Of a DNA stretch of 64,000 bases, positions 54,044-62,912 are shown piece after piece (position 1 is the stretch's first letter; every line of letters starts with the position of its first letter). The DNA comes from Novisyntrophococcus fermenticellae (GTDB lineage Bacteria; Bacillota; Clostridia; Lachnospirales; Lachnospiraceae). Under the pieces are notes generated by a model that worked only from the letters and a program-made list of their open reading frames with translations, was not told the DNA's origin and did no database searches. The stretch spans positions 3,038,001 through 3,102,000 of the forward strand of contig NZ_CP076458.1 of NCBI RefSeq assembly GCF_018866245.1. Direction: 5' to 3'. A program made the position numbers and the translations under genes.

Positions 54044-55828
54044 ATGAAAAAGAAAGCCAATCTATTTTTGCGACTTTTTTCCAGTTTTACTTTGAAAAAC
54101 CGTCTATTAATTACTTATCTGTGCCTGAGCAGCGTTATTCTTCTCATAACAGCATTTTCTTTTTATAATACCTCTAAAAAAGTACTGATAAAGCACGCGA
54201 CCGCTACAAGCGAGCAGCAGCTTTCAATTATTACAAATAATCTGCGCGAAAAAATAGGACATATCACTGACTATGCGATTACCCTGTCCATTAACAGTGA
54301 AATAGCAGAGACCTTGAAACAGAATCCCACGGTTCCTGTAAACGCACTGGACCGGTTTTTAACAAACTCTGCGCTTACAAAACAGGCGCAAAGAATTATT
54401 GGTTTACATAAAAACATCTACCAATGGGATATCCTGGATACGCAAGACCATTGGTTCCACAGCAGTACAGCCATTACAGATGAACTGGATACTTATTTTT
54501 CCGGGGACCTTTTGGATTCCCTGAAGAGTGACCCTGAATTTCATTTTCTTGGGCCTGTGATGATTGAGTCACAGCCTATGTTCATTGCATTAAAGCCGAT
54601 AACAGACATAGATACTACCAAATACCTCGGAACTGTTGTACTGTTAATAAAGGAAAGCAATGTTTCTTCTGCTTTTCGTGATTTGCCGGACAGCGAAGCA
54701 AAATATTTTTATATCATTGATTCCTCCGGTCAGATTCTCTCTTCCACTGACTCCGATGGAATTTTCCAGAATTTTTTCGAATATATGGGGATTCCGTCAA
54801 AGGGATTGTCTGCTCTGAAATCCTCCAATACAGCCAGGGCAAAAGTCAGGGGTGAAGATACACTTTTCATAAAGAAAAGCTATCCCGGCATGGACTGGAG
54901 TGTAGTCAATATGATTCCTGTAAAAAACATGAATCTTGAACATGGCGTAATCCTTCAGCAGATTATCCTGATTTGTCTTTTACTTTTTTTCTTATCTCTG
55001 CTCTTTTCAATTTTGTGTACAAGAACGGTTACCGCACCCATCCAGAAGCTGGCCAGCAAGATGCAGTCTGCCTCGCAGGGTAATCTTAATATTACGGCAA
55101 ATTATCATTCCAGGGATGAAATCTCCGTCCTTTATGAGCAATTTAATATTATGATGAGAAAAATACACACTCTATTAGAAAATATTTATGCGGAACAAAA
55201 TGCAAAGCAGGAAATGGAGATAAAGCTTCTTCAGTCGCAAATCAATCCCCATTTTCTCTATAATACTTTAAATATGATAAAATCACTGATTGAATTACAG
55301 ATGCCTGATATGGCAATTAAAGCCCTGTCTTCAATGTCCGGATTTTATAGAAATTCACTCAGCAGGGGGGAGTTCATCATTTCATTAAAACAGGAGTTGG
55401 AACTGACAAAGCAATATCTTTACCTGGAAAGCCTCCGCTTTATGGAATATGCTGATTATAAAATTCTCATAGAAACCGACTACCCCTTGGATAACGTAAG
55501 GATACCGAAGCTAACTTTGCAGCCCTTGATTGAAAATATATTTGTACACGCATTTTCGGGGACCTTCTGTCATATCATCGTTACAGTTCATATAAGTGAA
55601 GAGAATATACATATCGTGGTAAAGGATAATGGATCTGGAATTACACCCGAGAAGCTTATGCACATAAGGCAATCGCTGGACAGCCGACAGCTATCGGAAA
55701 CATCTTTTGGGCTACTCAGTATTCATCAGCGGATTCGTCTGTTATATGGACCTCCCTATGGGTTAATGATCGAAAGTGAAAAGTATTCCCATACCACTGT
55801 TACAATCACACTGCCGAAAGGAGCGTAA
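54044..55828 (+). CDS. Sensor histidine kinase, YesM type (cluster 2)
   Basis: Sensor of 594 residues: helix at about 21-41, extracellular dCache-like domain (45-300), helix at about 305-328, HAMP (about 330-380), His_kinase with His403 in QINPHFLYN, and HATPase with PLIENIFVHAF and DNGSGI. AGAAAGAGG upstream. Followed five bases later by the response regulator. It probably senses the sugar taken up by cluster 2. Confidence 0.94.
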   Translation: MKKKANLFLRLFSSFTLKNRLLITYLCLSSVILLITAFSFYNTSKKVLIKHATATSEQQLSIITNNLREKIGHITDYAITLSINSEIAETLKQNPTVPVNALDRFLTNSALTKQAQRIIGLHKNIYQWDILDTQDHWFHSSTAITDELDTYFSGDLLDSLKSDPEFHFLGPVMIESQPMFIALKPITDIDTTKYLGTVVLLIKESNVSSAFRDLPDSEAKYFYIIDSSGQILSSTDSDGIFQNFFEYMGIPSKGLSALKSSNTARAKVRGEDTLFIKKSYPGMDWSVVNMIPVKNMNLEHGVILQQIILICLLLFFLSLLFSILCTRTVTAPIQKLASKMQSASQGNLNITANYHSRDEISVLYEQFNIMMRKIHTLLENIYAEQNAKQEMEIKLLQSQINPHFLYNTLNMIKSLIELQMPDMAIKALSSMSGFYRNSLSRGEFIISLKQELELTKQYLYLESLRFMEYADYKILIETDYPLDNVRIPKLTLQPLIENIFVHAFSGTFCHIIVTVHISEENIHIVVKDNGSGITPEKLMHIRQSLDSRQLSETSFGLLSIHQRIRLLYGPPYGLMIESEKYSHTTVTITLPKGA

Positions 55829-55832
55829 ACGA

Positions 55833-56633
55833 ATGAAGTCACTGGTAATTATAGATGATGAATTCTTTTTTAGGAAATCTATGTATGCTTATATGGAAAA
55901 GCAGGATGGCTATAAAATTATTGGAGAAGCGAATAACGGAGTTAGCGGAACGGATGTGATACAGGAATTAAGGCCTGATATCGCTCTGGTAGATATCTCC
56001 ATGCCGATTATGGATGGCCTGAAAATGATAAAGGGATTGTATGGGCGTACAAATACGCATTTTATCTTATTAACCGGATATGGTGAGTTTGAATATGCCA
56101 AGCAGGCAATTACGCTCGGTGTACATGATTATCTTCTGAAGCCCCTGGATTCCCGTGAATTAATGGATTCATTAGAAAAACTAACCAAAGAGATTGACAC
56201 TGAGCAGCAAAAACAGTATGTAAAATCCGAAGAGGATCTTAAGAACCTGGTCCTTGACACCTACAGTGAAGCATTGAAAAATCTGAATGAAAATAAAGCC
56301 ACCCGTGGAAGCAAGATGATCCAGCATGCTAAAAACTATATTTCCAGGCATTACATGGAGCCCGAATTACAGTTAAAGACGATCGCCTCTGCTCTATATG
56401 TGAGCCCCCAATATCTATGCAGTGCTTTTAGTCAGGAGATACATATTACACTTGGAACTTACATCAATCATTACAGGATGCAAAAAGCCAAAGAACTTCT
56501 GCTCTCCGACTCTCCCTCTATACAAAATACAGCCCTGTTATGCGGCTTTACGGATGCCGGCTACTTTAGCAAATGCTTTAAAAAATATTATGGAATATCT
56601 CCAAAGAAATTCTTACTGTTGAAGGAGGATTAA
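55833..56633 (+). CDS. Response regulator, AraC type (cluster 2)
   Basis: Regulator of 266 residues: receiver 1-120 with Asp54 (VDISMP), Thr in LLTGYG and Lys in LKPLD; AraC double helix-turn-helix at about 165-262 (KTIASALYVSPQYLCSAFSQ, CGFTDAGYFSKCFKKYYG). It lacks the 300-residue middle part of the cluster 1 regulator. ATG at 55833 follows AAAGGAG; an overlapping longer frame into the kinase gene is not favoured. Confidence 0.93.
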   Translation: MKSLVIIDDEFFFRKSMYAYMEKQDGYKIIGEANNGVSGTDVIQELRPDIALVDISMPIMDGLKMIKGLYGRTNTHFILLTGYGEFEYAKQAITLGVHDYLLKPLDSRELMDSLEKLTKEIDTEQQKQYVKSEEDLKNLVLDTYSEALKNLNENKATRGSKMIQHAKNYISRHYMEPELQLKTIASALYVSPQYLCSAFSQEIHITLGTYINHYRMQKAKELLLSDSPSIQNTALLCGFTDAGYFSKCFKKYYGISPKKFLLLKED

Positions 56634-56651
56634 AGCGCATCATAGAACGAT

Positions 56652-56710
56652 ATCCACTGTAAAAGTGCTGCATGCAATCTCTTAATTGCGGCAGCACTTT
56701 TACAGTGGAT
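56652..56710. repeat. 57-nt palindromic repeat, copy 2
   Basis: ATCCACTGTAAAAGTGCTGC pairs with its complement ending ACAGTGGAT; compensating changes against copy 1 at 48461 (GCAAAA/TTTTGC to GTAAAA/TTTTAC) keep the helix. Lies between the converging regulator and GH127 remnant. Confidence 0.85.
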
Positions 56711-56801
56711 TATATAAGCATCGTAATCATAGCAACTTTTGTCATCCTGTACAAGCCTCAGATACGGTTATATTTTTCTCCACGGCAAACCCTTGATTTT
56801 C

Positions 56802-57866
56802 TTACATAATGTTCCAATACGTATGGGTATCCGGGGGATGTTCCCCCTCTGTTCTCCCATCATCTTTTAAAATATCCATTCTTTTCACATGCCTTCCCAC
56901 CTCAGCAACCGCTTCTCCAAGGTTCTCTTTATCGGTCTTTTCTTGGCAGATAAACCTAGTGAGCGGAAAATAGATTCCATATCGCTGTTTATAAATTTCA
57001 TAATAGGGTACAAAAGTAAGTTTCTCCTTTGTGCCTGTCAAGGTCGCTGCCCACAGATATTCATCCTGCTCCTGCCAGGTCCACTTTGCTGCAATATTTT
57101 CGAGCCATCGTTCCGGATCTTCAGCTACTGTCAAGTGCTGTACTGTCTCCTCATCCCTGGTGGCTGCCCGTACCAGGATACCGTCCGGACGGTCTTCCCA
57201 TAGCCTGCGCTCCCCTAAGAGAGCTCCCATAACATAGGGACCATAGGTAAATGCTATATAATGCCTATTATCCTCGGTACCATGCGCCTCAAAAGTCTGT
57301 GGAAAATAGAAATCCAGGCAATCGCCAGCCTTAACAAATGCTTGAAGTGTATAGGTGCCTTCATGATTGCTGACCTCCTGCTCCTGTCCGTTCAGGCGAA
57401 AAGTAATCCGATCCTTCGTGTGCACTGACGCTGCCAGGGCATAGGCCGGAAGGCGGAAACTTAATTTCAGAAACTCCGGCTTCTTTTCTGACTTATCTTT
57501 CTTCTGTTCCCGGTCGGTAATTTCATCTGCCCGAATACTGCCTTTTCCCGATTTCCGGTCAAAAGACATACGAAGCTCCAAATTATATGCAGGCAAATAT
57601 AAGATATTATTGAAATACTGACTGACGAGCAGATGATTATCCCTTTGGTAATAGAAACCATCAGCCAGCTTTGTGAAACTCTCAACTCCTGTCCCGGTAC
57701 AACACCAGAAGTTATCGTAGGGACGATTGTAAATTTTATTATAACCGGCCCCCATCGGCTGAAAGTACATCATCATGCCGGTATCCGGATTTTGCGAGGC
57801 CAGAGTGTTCCCAAGCTCGGTATGCCAAAGCCATAGCCGAGAGATAATGTCCAAAGAAATGGCCAC
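56802..57866 (-). pseudogene. GH127-type beta-L-arabinofuranosidase, 5'-truncated
   Basis: C-terminal fragment of about 350 residues of a DUF1680/GH127 family enzyme, which is normally 580-650 long. Family blocks are clear: LASQNPDTGMMMYFQPMGAG (about 22-41) and the cysteine nucleophile/zinc region NFWCCTGTGVE (Cys55, Cys56). The N-terminal half of the barrel is missing, and the sequence upstream of residue 15 no longer looks like the family. No ribosome binding site fits the first GTG at 57866. Directly beyond lies a truncated AraC gene facing away, so one deletion probably removed both 5' halves and the promoters. Presumably non-functional. Confidence 0.8.
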
Positions 57867-57917
57867 GGAAGTTTATATCATCACTTCTCTCCCATCCATC
57901 ATACCCCGCTTTAGTGG

Positions 57918-58298
57918 GTGGCCGCCTATGATTATGAACGATACCGAAGCAGTGAAATGCCCCGGATTTTGATTGAAATAACAGAATATATTCGTCTTCA
58001 CTACAATGAACCCCTTACTGTTGACTTTCTGGCCAGGCGATTCAACTATTCTTCTACCTATTTAACAAAGCTTTTTAAGCGCTACACGGGTTATTCTCTC
58101 CTTAACTATATAAATCGAACGAGAATTGCCATCGCTAAAAACCTGCTTTGCAGTACCTCTCATTCACTTAGCATTATTGCAGGCAACTGCGGTTTTTCCA
58201 GCGATAAATACTTTATGCGTATCTTTAAGCAATTTGAAGGAACCACTCCTTCCCAGTACCGCAGGAGTATTTCGCAACGTAAAATCGTTACACAGTAA
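57918..58298 (+). pseudogene. AraC-family regulator, C-terminal fragment
   Basis: About 126 codons containing only the AraC DNA-binding part: TVDFLARRFNYSSTYLTKLFKRYTG and CGFSSDKYFMRIFKQFEGTTPSQYR. Full-length sugar-binding AraC proteins have some 160 more residues before this. A TAG stop lies two codons upstream of the first GTG and no good ribosome binding site is seen. It borders the truncated GH127 gene head to head. It may be inert or, if expressed, an isolated DNA-binding domain. Confidence 0.72.
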
Positions 58299-58336
58299 GT
58301 GTATGGTTATACAATACACTTTTCATAACATAAGTA

Positions 58337-58365
58337 CTGACACGAATACATATTTTTGTTATAAT
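58337..58365 (+). promoter_or_regulatory. Promoter of the TVP38-type gene
   Basis: CTGACA (58337-58342), 17 bases, TATAAT (58360-58365), 55 bases before the start codon. Confidence 0.7.
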
Positions 58366-58420
58366 CGACTTATACTTACTTCAATGTTATGTAAGAGAAG
58401 CGTTAAAGGAGATGTTATGA

Positions 58421-59074
58421 ATGCGCTGGCTTTATTCACACCGTAAACAATTAACCGTTATTTTAATTTTGCTGGTTACCTTATTATTATTTCCGAGACT
58501 TCGCACCATAACGGTTGACGACATTATCAATTACACACCCGCCTCACCGTTTTGGGCCGCACTTTCTTTTATTGGACTCTATTGCCTCCGGCCTGTTCTC
58601 ATGGCAATTCCCAACTTAGTGATCTGCATCGCCATCGGAATCCTTTTTCCCCCGATTCAGGGTATTCTCATAAGCCTGATTGGGATTTTTTGTGAGACAA
58701 CAATCAGCTACTTTCTTGGCTGGAAATTAGGTGACAAAGAAGTGACAAAGTTAGTAGAGAAGAATGAAAAAGTCCGCAAATTTCTTTCCTCTAATCAGAA
58801 TAACGATACGGCTACCTGTTTTCTGGCTCGAATTACCCCATTGCCTATCGGGCTGACCAGCATGTTTTTTGGAGCCGCAGGAATGCCCTGGAGCAAATAT
58901 GTCTTTGCCTCAGTCCTTGGTCTGGCGCCGAAGATGATTCCCTATGTACTTGCGGGAAGCGCAATTGATAACCCTATTTCAATAGAATTTTTATTACCAT
59001 TTGGCATCAGTTTTCTGATTACTCTGGCAGTTTTTATTATTTATCGGAAGGTGACAAGTGCCGGAGTGAATTAA
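58421..59074 (+). CDS. TVP38/TMEM64 (VTT/DedA-like) membrane protein
   Basis: Polytopic membrane protein of 217 residues with a basic N-terminus and about five to six hydrophobic segments. The VTT-domain core is recognised around ISLIGIFCETTISYFLGWKLG and RITPLPIGLTSMFFGAAGMPW, with the conserved re-entrant loop arginine. Such proteins are linked to phospholipid scrambling or undecaprenyl-phosphate transport; the precise role here is unknown. AAAGGAG precedes the ATG at nine bases. Single-gene unit with its own promoter and terminator. Confidence 0.85.
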   Translation: MRWLYSHRKQLTVILILLVTLLLFPRLRTITVDDIINYTPASPFWAALSFIGLYCLRPVLMAIPNLVICIAIGILFPPIQGILISLIGIFCETTISYFLGWKLGDKEVTKLVEKNEKVRKFLSSNQNNDTATCFLARITPLPIGLTSMFFGAAGMPWSKYVFASVLGLAPKMIPYVLAGSAIDNPISIEFLLPFGISFLITLAVFIIYRKVTSAGVN

Positions 59075-59106
59075 TCGGGCATCTGCAGGAAATGTCTGAG
59101 AGATGC

Positions 59107-59141
59107 AAAAAAGACACATCTGATTTTGATGTGCCTTTTTT
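59107..59141. terminator. Bidirectional terminator
   Basis: AAAAAAGACACATC and GATGTGCCTTTTTT around TGATTTT, between the converging TVP38-type and Hsp20 genes. Confidence 0.88.
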
Positions 59142-59169
59142 GTGCTTATATCTATATAAAGAAGGGCCG

Positions 59170-59628
59170 TTATCCTTCGATGGCAATATATTTATTCGCC
59201 TCAATCTGTTTTTTATCCGGTTTTGGTATATCCAGTTTCAGGATACCATGTTTAAAGGATGCCTGAATATCTTCCTGCCTCAGTTCCTTTCCAACGTAAA
59301 AGCTTCTCTGGCAGGCCCCTGCGTATCTCTCGCGATGGATGTACTTTCCACTGTTTTTATCTTCTTTGTCCTCATCAAGTCCTTTGGATGCGCGTATGCT
59401 CAAATAGCCATTTTCCAAAGATACCTGAATTTCATCCTTCTTAAATCCCGGCAGATCCATGACCAGCTTGTAGCCGGTTTCTGTCTCTTTAACATCTGTA
59501 TTCATCATATTCTTTGCATGATGTCCATAGAGCTTTTTCTCAACCCTTCTGAAGTCTTTGTCATCGAACCATGGATCATTAAAGAAATCCTCAAATAAAT
59601 CTCTTCCAAATACACCAGGTGCTAACAT
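59170..59628 (-). CDS. Small heat-shock protein Hsp20 (second gene)
   Basis: ATP-independent holdase of 152 residues. The alpha-crystallin domain runs from about 42 to 142: DVKETETGYKLVMDLPGFKKDEI, then YAGACQRSFYV, and the GILKLDIPK motif. Short C-terminal tail with IAI. It follows the paralogous hsp20 by 14 bases, with GGAGGAAG upstream, and shares its HrcA-controlled promoter. Confidence 0.94.
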   Translation of the reverse strand: MLAPGVFGRDLFEDFFNDPWFDDKDFRRVEKKLYGHHAKNMMNTDVKETETGYKLVMDLPGFKKDEIQVSLENGYLSIRASKGLDEDKEDKNSGKYIHRERYAGACQRSFYVGKELRQEDIQASFKHGILKLDIPKPDKKQIEANKYIAIEG

Positions 59629-59642
59629 AAAATCTTCCTCCT

Positions 59643-60059
59643 CTATCCTTCAATCGAAATGTATTGTCTCTGTTCCACTTCCGGATTCGTATCTCTCTTC
59701 GGAACCAGCAGTTTCAATGTTCCGTCTTCAAATCTGGCTTTGACATCTTCCTGTGTCACTGCATCACCGACATAGAATCTTCTGCTTGCGCTGCCGGAAT
59801 ATCTTTCACGGCGGATGTAGTTACCTTCCTCGTCTTTCTCATCTTTACTGGAGTTCGATGAAGCATTAATTGTAAGATATCCGTCTTTCAGTTCTGCATG
59901 AATGTCTTCCTTCTTAACTCCTGGCAGATCCATCGTAATTTCATAACCGTTTTCTTTTTCTTCCACATCTGTTCTCATCAGATTATTTGTCCAACGGTTT
60001 CCGAAAGACCCCATGAAATCATCAAAAACATTTTCTCCAAAAATACTAGGCATCAACAT
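59643..60059 (-). CDS. Small heat-shock protein Hsp20 (first gene)
   Basis: Hsp20 of 138 residues, paralogous to the next gene; alpha-crystallin domain from about 28 to 128 (DVEEKENGYEITMDLPGVKKEDI, RRFYVGD, GTLKLLVPK). The N-terminal arm MLMPSIFGENVFDDF matches the downstream copy. Ribosome binding site GGAGAG. Promoter and CIRCE lie about 120 bases upstream. Confidence 0.94.
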   Translation of the reverse strand: MLMPSIFGENVFDDFMGSFGNRWTNNLMRTDVEEKENGYEITMDLPGVKKEDIHAELKDGYLTINASSNSSKDEKDEEGNYIRRERYSGSASRRFYVGDAVTQEDVKARFEDGTLKLLVPKRDTNPEVEQRQYISIEG

Positions 60060-60180
60060 AAATCATCTCTCCTTTCAAATACTTTCTATAATAAATGATG
60101 TCCATTTGTTACCCAGAACATTCAGGAATCTGTTTGTCTATACTTATCTTTTTTCTTTCCTGTTCCTTTGTTCTATATAT

Positions 60181-60222
60181 GTTATAACACTAAAATTAGC
60201 ACTCGTCAAGAGCGAGTGCTAA
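60181..60222 (-). promoter_or_regulatory. hsp20 promoter with CIRCE (HrcA operator)
   Basis: Perfect CIRCE inverted repeat TTAGCACTC-N9-GAGTGCTAA at 60196-60222. On the minus strand TTGACG (60204-60209), 17 bases, TATAAC (60181-60186). The -35 box lies inside the CIRCE, so bound HrcA blocks RNA polymerase until heat shock. CIRCE usually serves groESL and dnaK; its use for hsp20 is less common. Confidence 0.95.
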
Positions 60223-60272
60223 TAAATTTTGTGAACTTTTTGTGAAATTTTTTCTATGTCTTATTATATGCC

Positions 60273-61484
60273 TTACAGCACTTCCACAGATGCTCTGATA
60301 ATCTCATATGCTTTATCGCACTCTTCTTCCGTTACAATCAACGGAGGCACCATACGTATAATATGCCCGCCAATCGCCGTAATCAGGAGTTTGCGTTCCA
60401 GACAAGCGTGCTTCACCTCGGGTCCGCTGACGGTCTCGTCAAATTCCACCCCTACAAGCAGTCCCTGATGCCTTACCTCCTTTACATGAGGCAGCTGTGA
60501 AAGCTTTTCGCAAAAGTAATCCCCCATCTCTTTTGCATGCTCCGCACAATTGAGCCTCAGTAATTCATCAATCTCTGCGAGCGCTGCCGCACAGGAGACC
60601 GGATTACCGCCAAATGTGCTCCCATGAGAGCCAATGGTAAACGCTTTTGCCACATCTTTCGTTGCACAGATGGCTCCGATTGGCATTCCTCCCCCGAGTG
60701 CTTTTGCCATAGAAACAATGTCCGGTTTAATCTTATAGTTCATGTAACTCATAACAGCCCCGGTTCTACACCATCCCGTCTGCACCTCATCCAGCAGCAG
60801 CAAAAGTCCCTTTTCATCACAGAGTGCCCGCAGCCCTGTCAGGAACTCCGGTGAGGCTGGGTGAACGCCGCCTTCCCCTTGCACCGGCTCGACCAAAATG
60901 GCGATTGTATTCTCATTTACTGCCTCAGCAAAGGAGGACAGATTATTAAATTCTGCATAGGAAAAACCCGGTGTCATGTCGCCAAATCCCATCTGGCAGG
61001 CACTTTCCGGCTGACCCGTTGCGCTCATTGCTCCAAATGTTCTCCCATGAAAGGACATTTTAGCCGTAACAATATTGTATTTGTGTGGTCCATACTTTTC
61101 GACACCATACTTTCTCGCCATCTTAATCATCGCTTCATTTGCCTCTGCTCCGGAGCTTTGGAAAAAAACTTTATCCATACCTATAGTGGTACAAATTTTC
61201 TCTGCCAGGAGGGCCTGTGGAATTGTGTATGGATAATTGAAGGTATGCATGATATCCGCACACTGCCCACAGACTGCCTCCACCACTTTATCATTGCAAT
61301 TTCCCGCACTGTTTACCGCAATGCCCGCATAAAAGTCCAGATACGCTGTACCATCCGGTGTGTACAGATACATACCCTTCGCCGTCTCTGCAATAAAATC
61401 CATTCGCTCATACGTTTCAATCATATATGTTTTTACTTTTAATTTAATCTCTTCCTCTGTCAGTCCCGTATCCTTTAATTTCAT
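60273..61484 (-). CDS. Class III aminotransferase (acetylornithine/ornithine type)
   Basis: PLP enzyme of 403 residues, ArgD/OAT/GABA-transaminase family. Features: SSGAEANEAMIKMARKYG, the ILVEPVQGEGGV block, LLLDEVQTGWCRTG, and the PLP lysine in SMAKALGGGMPIG. ATG at 61484 overlaps the upstream stop by four bases. It ends a five-gene operon with an amino-acid ABC importer, so it probably degrades or makes the imported basic amino acid or a related omega-amino acid rather than serving arginine synthesis. Exact substrate is open. Confidence 0.85.
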   Translation of the reverse strand: MKLKDTGLTEEEIKLKVKTYMIETYERMDFIAETAKGMYLYTPDGTAYLDFYAGIAVNSAGNCNDKVVEAVCGQCADIMHTFNYPYTIPQALLAEKICTTIGMDKVFFQSSGAEANEAMIKMARKYGVEKYGPHKYNIVTAKMSFHGRTFGAMSATGQPESACQMGFGDMTPGFSYAEFNNLSSFAEAVNENTIAILVEPVQGEGGVHPASPEFLTGLRALCDEKGLLLLLDEVQTGWCRTGAVMSYMNYKIKPDIVSMAKALGGGMPIGAICATKDVAKAFTIGSHGSTFGGNPVSCAAALAEIDELLRLNCAEHAKEMGDYFCEKLSQLPHVKEVRHQGLLVGVEFDETVSGPEVKHACLERKLLITAIGGHIIRMVPPLIVTEEECDKAYEIIRASVEVL

Positions 61485-62140
61485 ATCAATTCCTCTCTTT
61501 CATCGTGAAAATTATATAAGCCCTTAATTTCCAGATAGTTCCGGATCAGGGTAACGCATTCCTCCACTCCGACTCTTTCACTGTTTAAGGTCATGTCATA
61601 ATTAACCGGATTCGTCCAATAATTTCCTCCTGTATAATAGGCATAATAATCCGCACGATAACGGTCTGTATGCTCAATGGTCGCATGCGCAGTTTCTTTC
61701 GTTACACCCATATGCTCCATGGTACGTCTCACACAAAAATCTCTGGGTGCTTCTATATAAATACTGACCACATTACTTTTTTCCCGTAATATCCAGTCGG
61801 CACATTTCCCCACAATTATGCAAGACTCTGTTTCTGCAAGATCCTCTATGATTTTCTTCTGATATCCAAACAATGTATCATCCGATACAAATGCCTCATT
61901 TCTGCTGATATAGTGCCTGGCCTTTGGCAGTCCACGCATAAAGCTTGAAAACCCGCCCTTTGATCTGACTTTTTCATTTACCTCCTCAAAAATGCCTTCA
62001 TCCAGACCGCTCAGTTGAGAAGCCAGCGTCAGAATACGGTTTTCGTAACAATGAATACCCAGGCTTTTTGCCAGCTTTGCAGCGATTTCTTTTCCCCCGG
62101 TGCCAAACCCTCTGGCAAATGTCACAACATAATTTCCCAT
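61481..62140 (-). CDS. Cytidylate kinase-like protein
   Basis: Protein of 219 residues of the Cytidylate_kin2/AAA_26 group, common in Clostridia. A phosphate-binding loop-like stretch is near the N-terminus (FARGFGTGGKEIAAKLAKSLG), followed by CVIVGKCADWIL and RRTMEHMGVTKETA, which resemble the lid region. The substrate is not known, and it is not the housekeeping Cmk. It sits inside an amino-acid transporter operon, 16 bases after the ATPase gene and overlapping the aminotransferase gene. Confidence 0.8.
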   Translation of the reverse strand: MGNYVVTFARGFGTGGKEIAAKLAKSLGIHCYENRILTLASQLSGLDEGIFEEVNEKVRSKGGFSSFMRGLPKARHYISRNEAFVSDDTLFGYQKKIIEDLAETESCIIVGKCADWILREKSNVVSIYIEAPRDFCVRRTMEHMGVTKETAHATIEHTDRYRADYYAYYTGGNYWTNPVNYDMTLNSERVGVEECVTLIRNYLEIKGLYNFHDEREELI

Positions 62141-62156
62141 CTGATTTTCTTCCCTC

Positions 62157-62900
62157 CTATCCTGCGATAAATCTGCTTAAAAATTCTCTGGTTCTTGGAT
62201 TCTTTGGATTTTGAAACAGCCGTTCAGGCATATCATCCTCCACAATATAGCCTTTATCCATGAAGATGGTTCTTGTAGATACATCTCTGGCAAATCCCAT
62301 CTCATGGGTTACGATAATCATGGTCAGACCGGTCTTTGCCAGTTCCTTCATGACATGCAACACCTCTCCTACCATCTCCGGATCCAGTGCACTGGTGGGT
62401 TCATCAAACAACAGTACTTCCGGATTCATACAAAGTGCTCTTGCAATTGCGACGCGCTGTTTTTGCCCACCGGAAAGCTGTGATGGCCTGGCATGAATAA
62501 AAGGGGCCATACCCACTGCTTTTAAGTTTGCAATTGCACGGTCAAATGCCTCCGTCTTGGAAAGATGCAATACTTTACGTGTTCCCGACATACAATTATC
62601 AAGAACTGTCATGTTATCAAAAAGATTAAAGGACTGGAATACCATGCCCACCTTTGAACGATATACATTCACTTCTTTTTGAATGTCCCGGACTTCTTTT
62701 TCATGATAGAGGATTTTACCTTTTGTCTGATGTTCCAATCTGTTAATGCAGCGCAGCAAAGTAGATTTACCAGAGCCAGAGGATCCTACGATGCAGATTA
62801 CTTCCCCTTGCCGGACAAAAAAATCAATTTTCCGCAGTACCTCATGGTCACCGAAGGATTTACTCAGCGCTTCAACAGAGATGATTTTTTCTCCATCCAT
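62157..62900 (-). CDS. Polar amino-acid ABC transporter ATPase (GlnQ type)
   Basis: ATPase of 247 residues: Walker [10 protein letters not shown], signature [15 protein letters not shown], Walker [15 protein letters not shown], and the switch His in [10 protein letters not shown]. Highly typical of the polar amino-acid (PAAT) family. Starts 12 bases after the permease gene with AGGAGG. Confidence 0.95.
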   Translation of the reverse strand: MDGEKIISVEALSKSFGDHEVLRKIDFFVRQGEVICIVGSSGSGKSTLLRCINRLEHQTKGKILYHEKEVRDIQKEVNVYRSKVGMVFQSFNLFDNMTVLDNCMSGTRKVLHLSKTEAFDRAIANLKAVGMAPFIHARPSQLSGGQKQRVAIARALCMNPEVLLFDEPTSALDPEMVGEVLHVMKELAKTGLTMIIVTHEMGFARDVSTRTIFMDKGYIVEDDMPERLFQNPKNPRTREFLSRFIAG

Positions 62901-62912
62901 AACATTTTCCTC

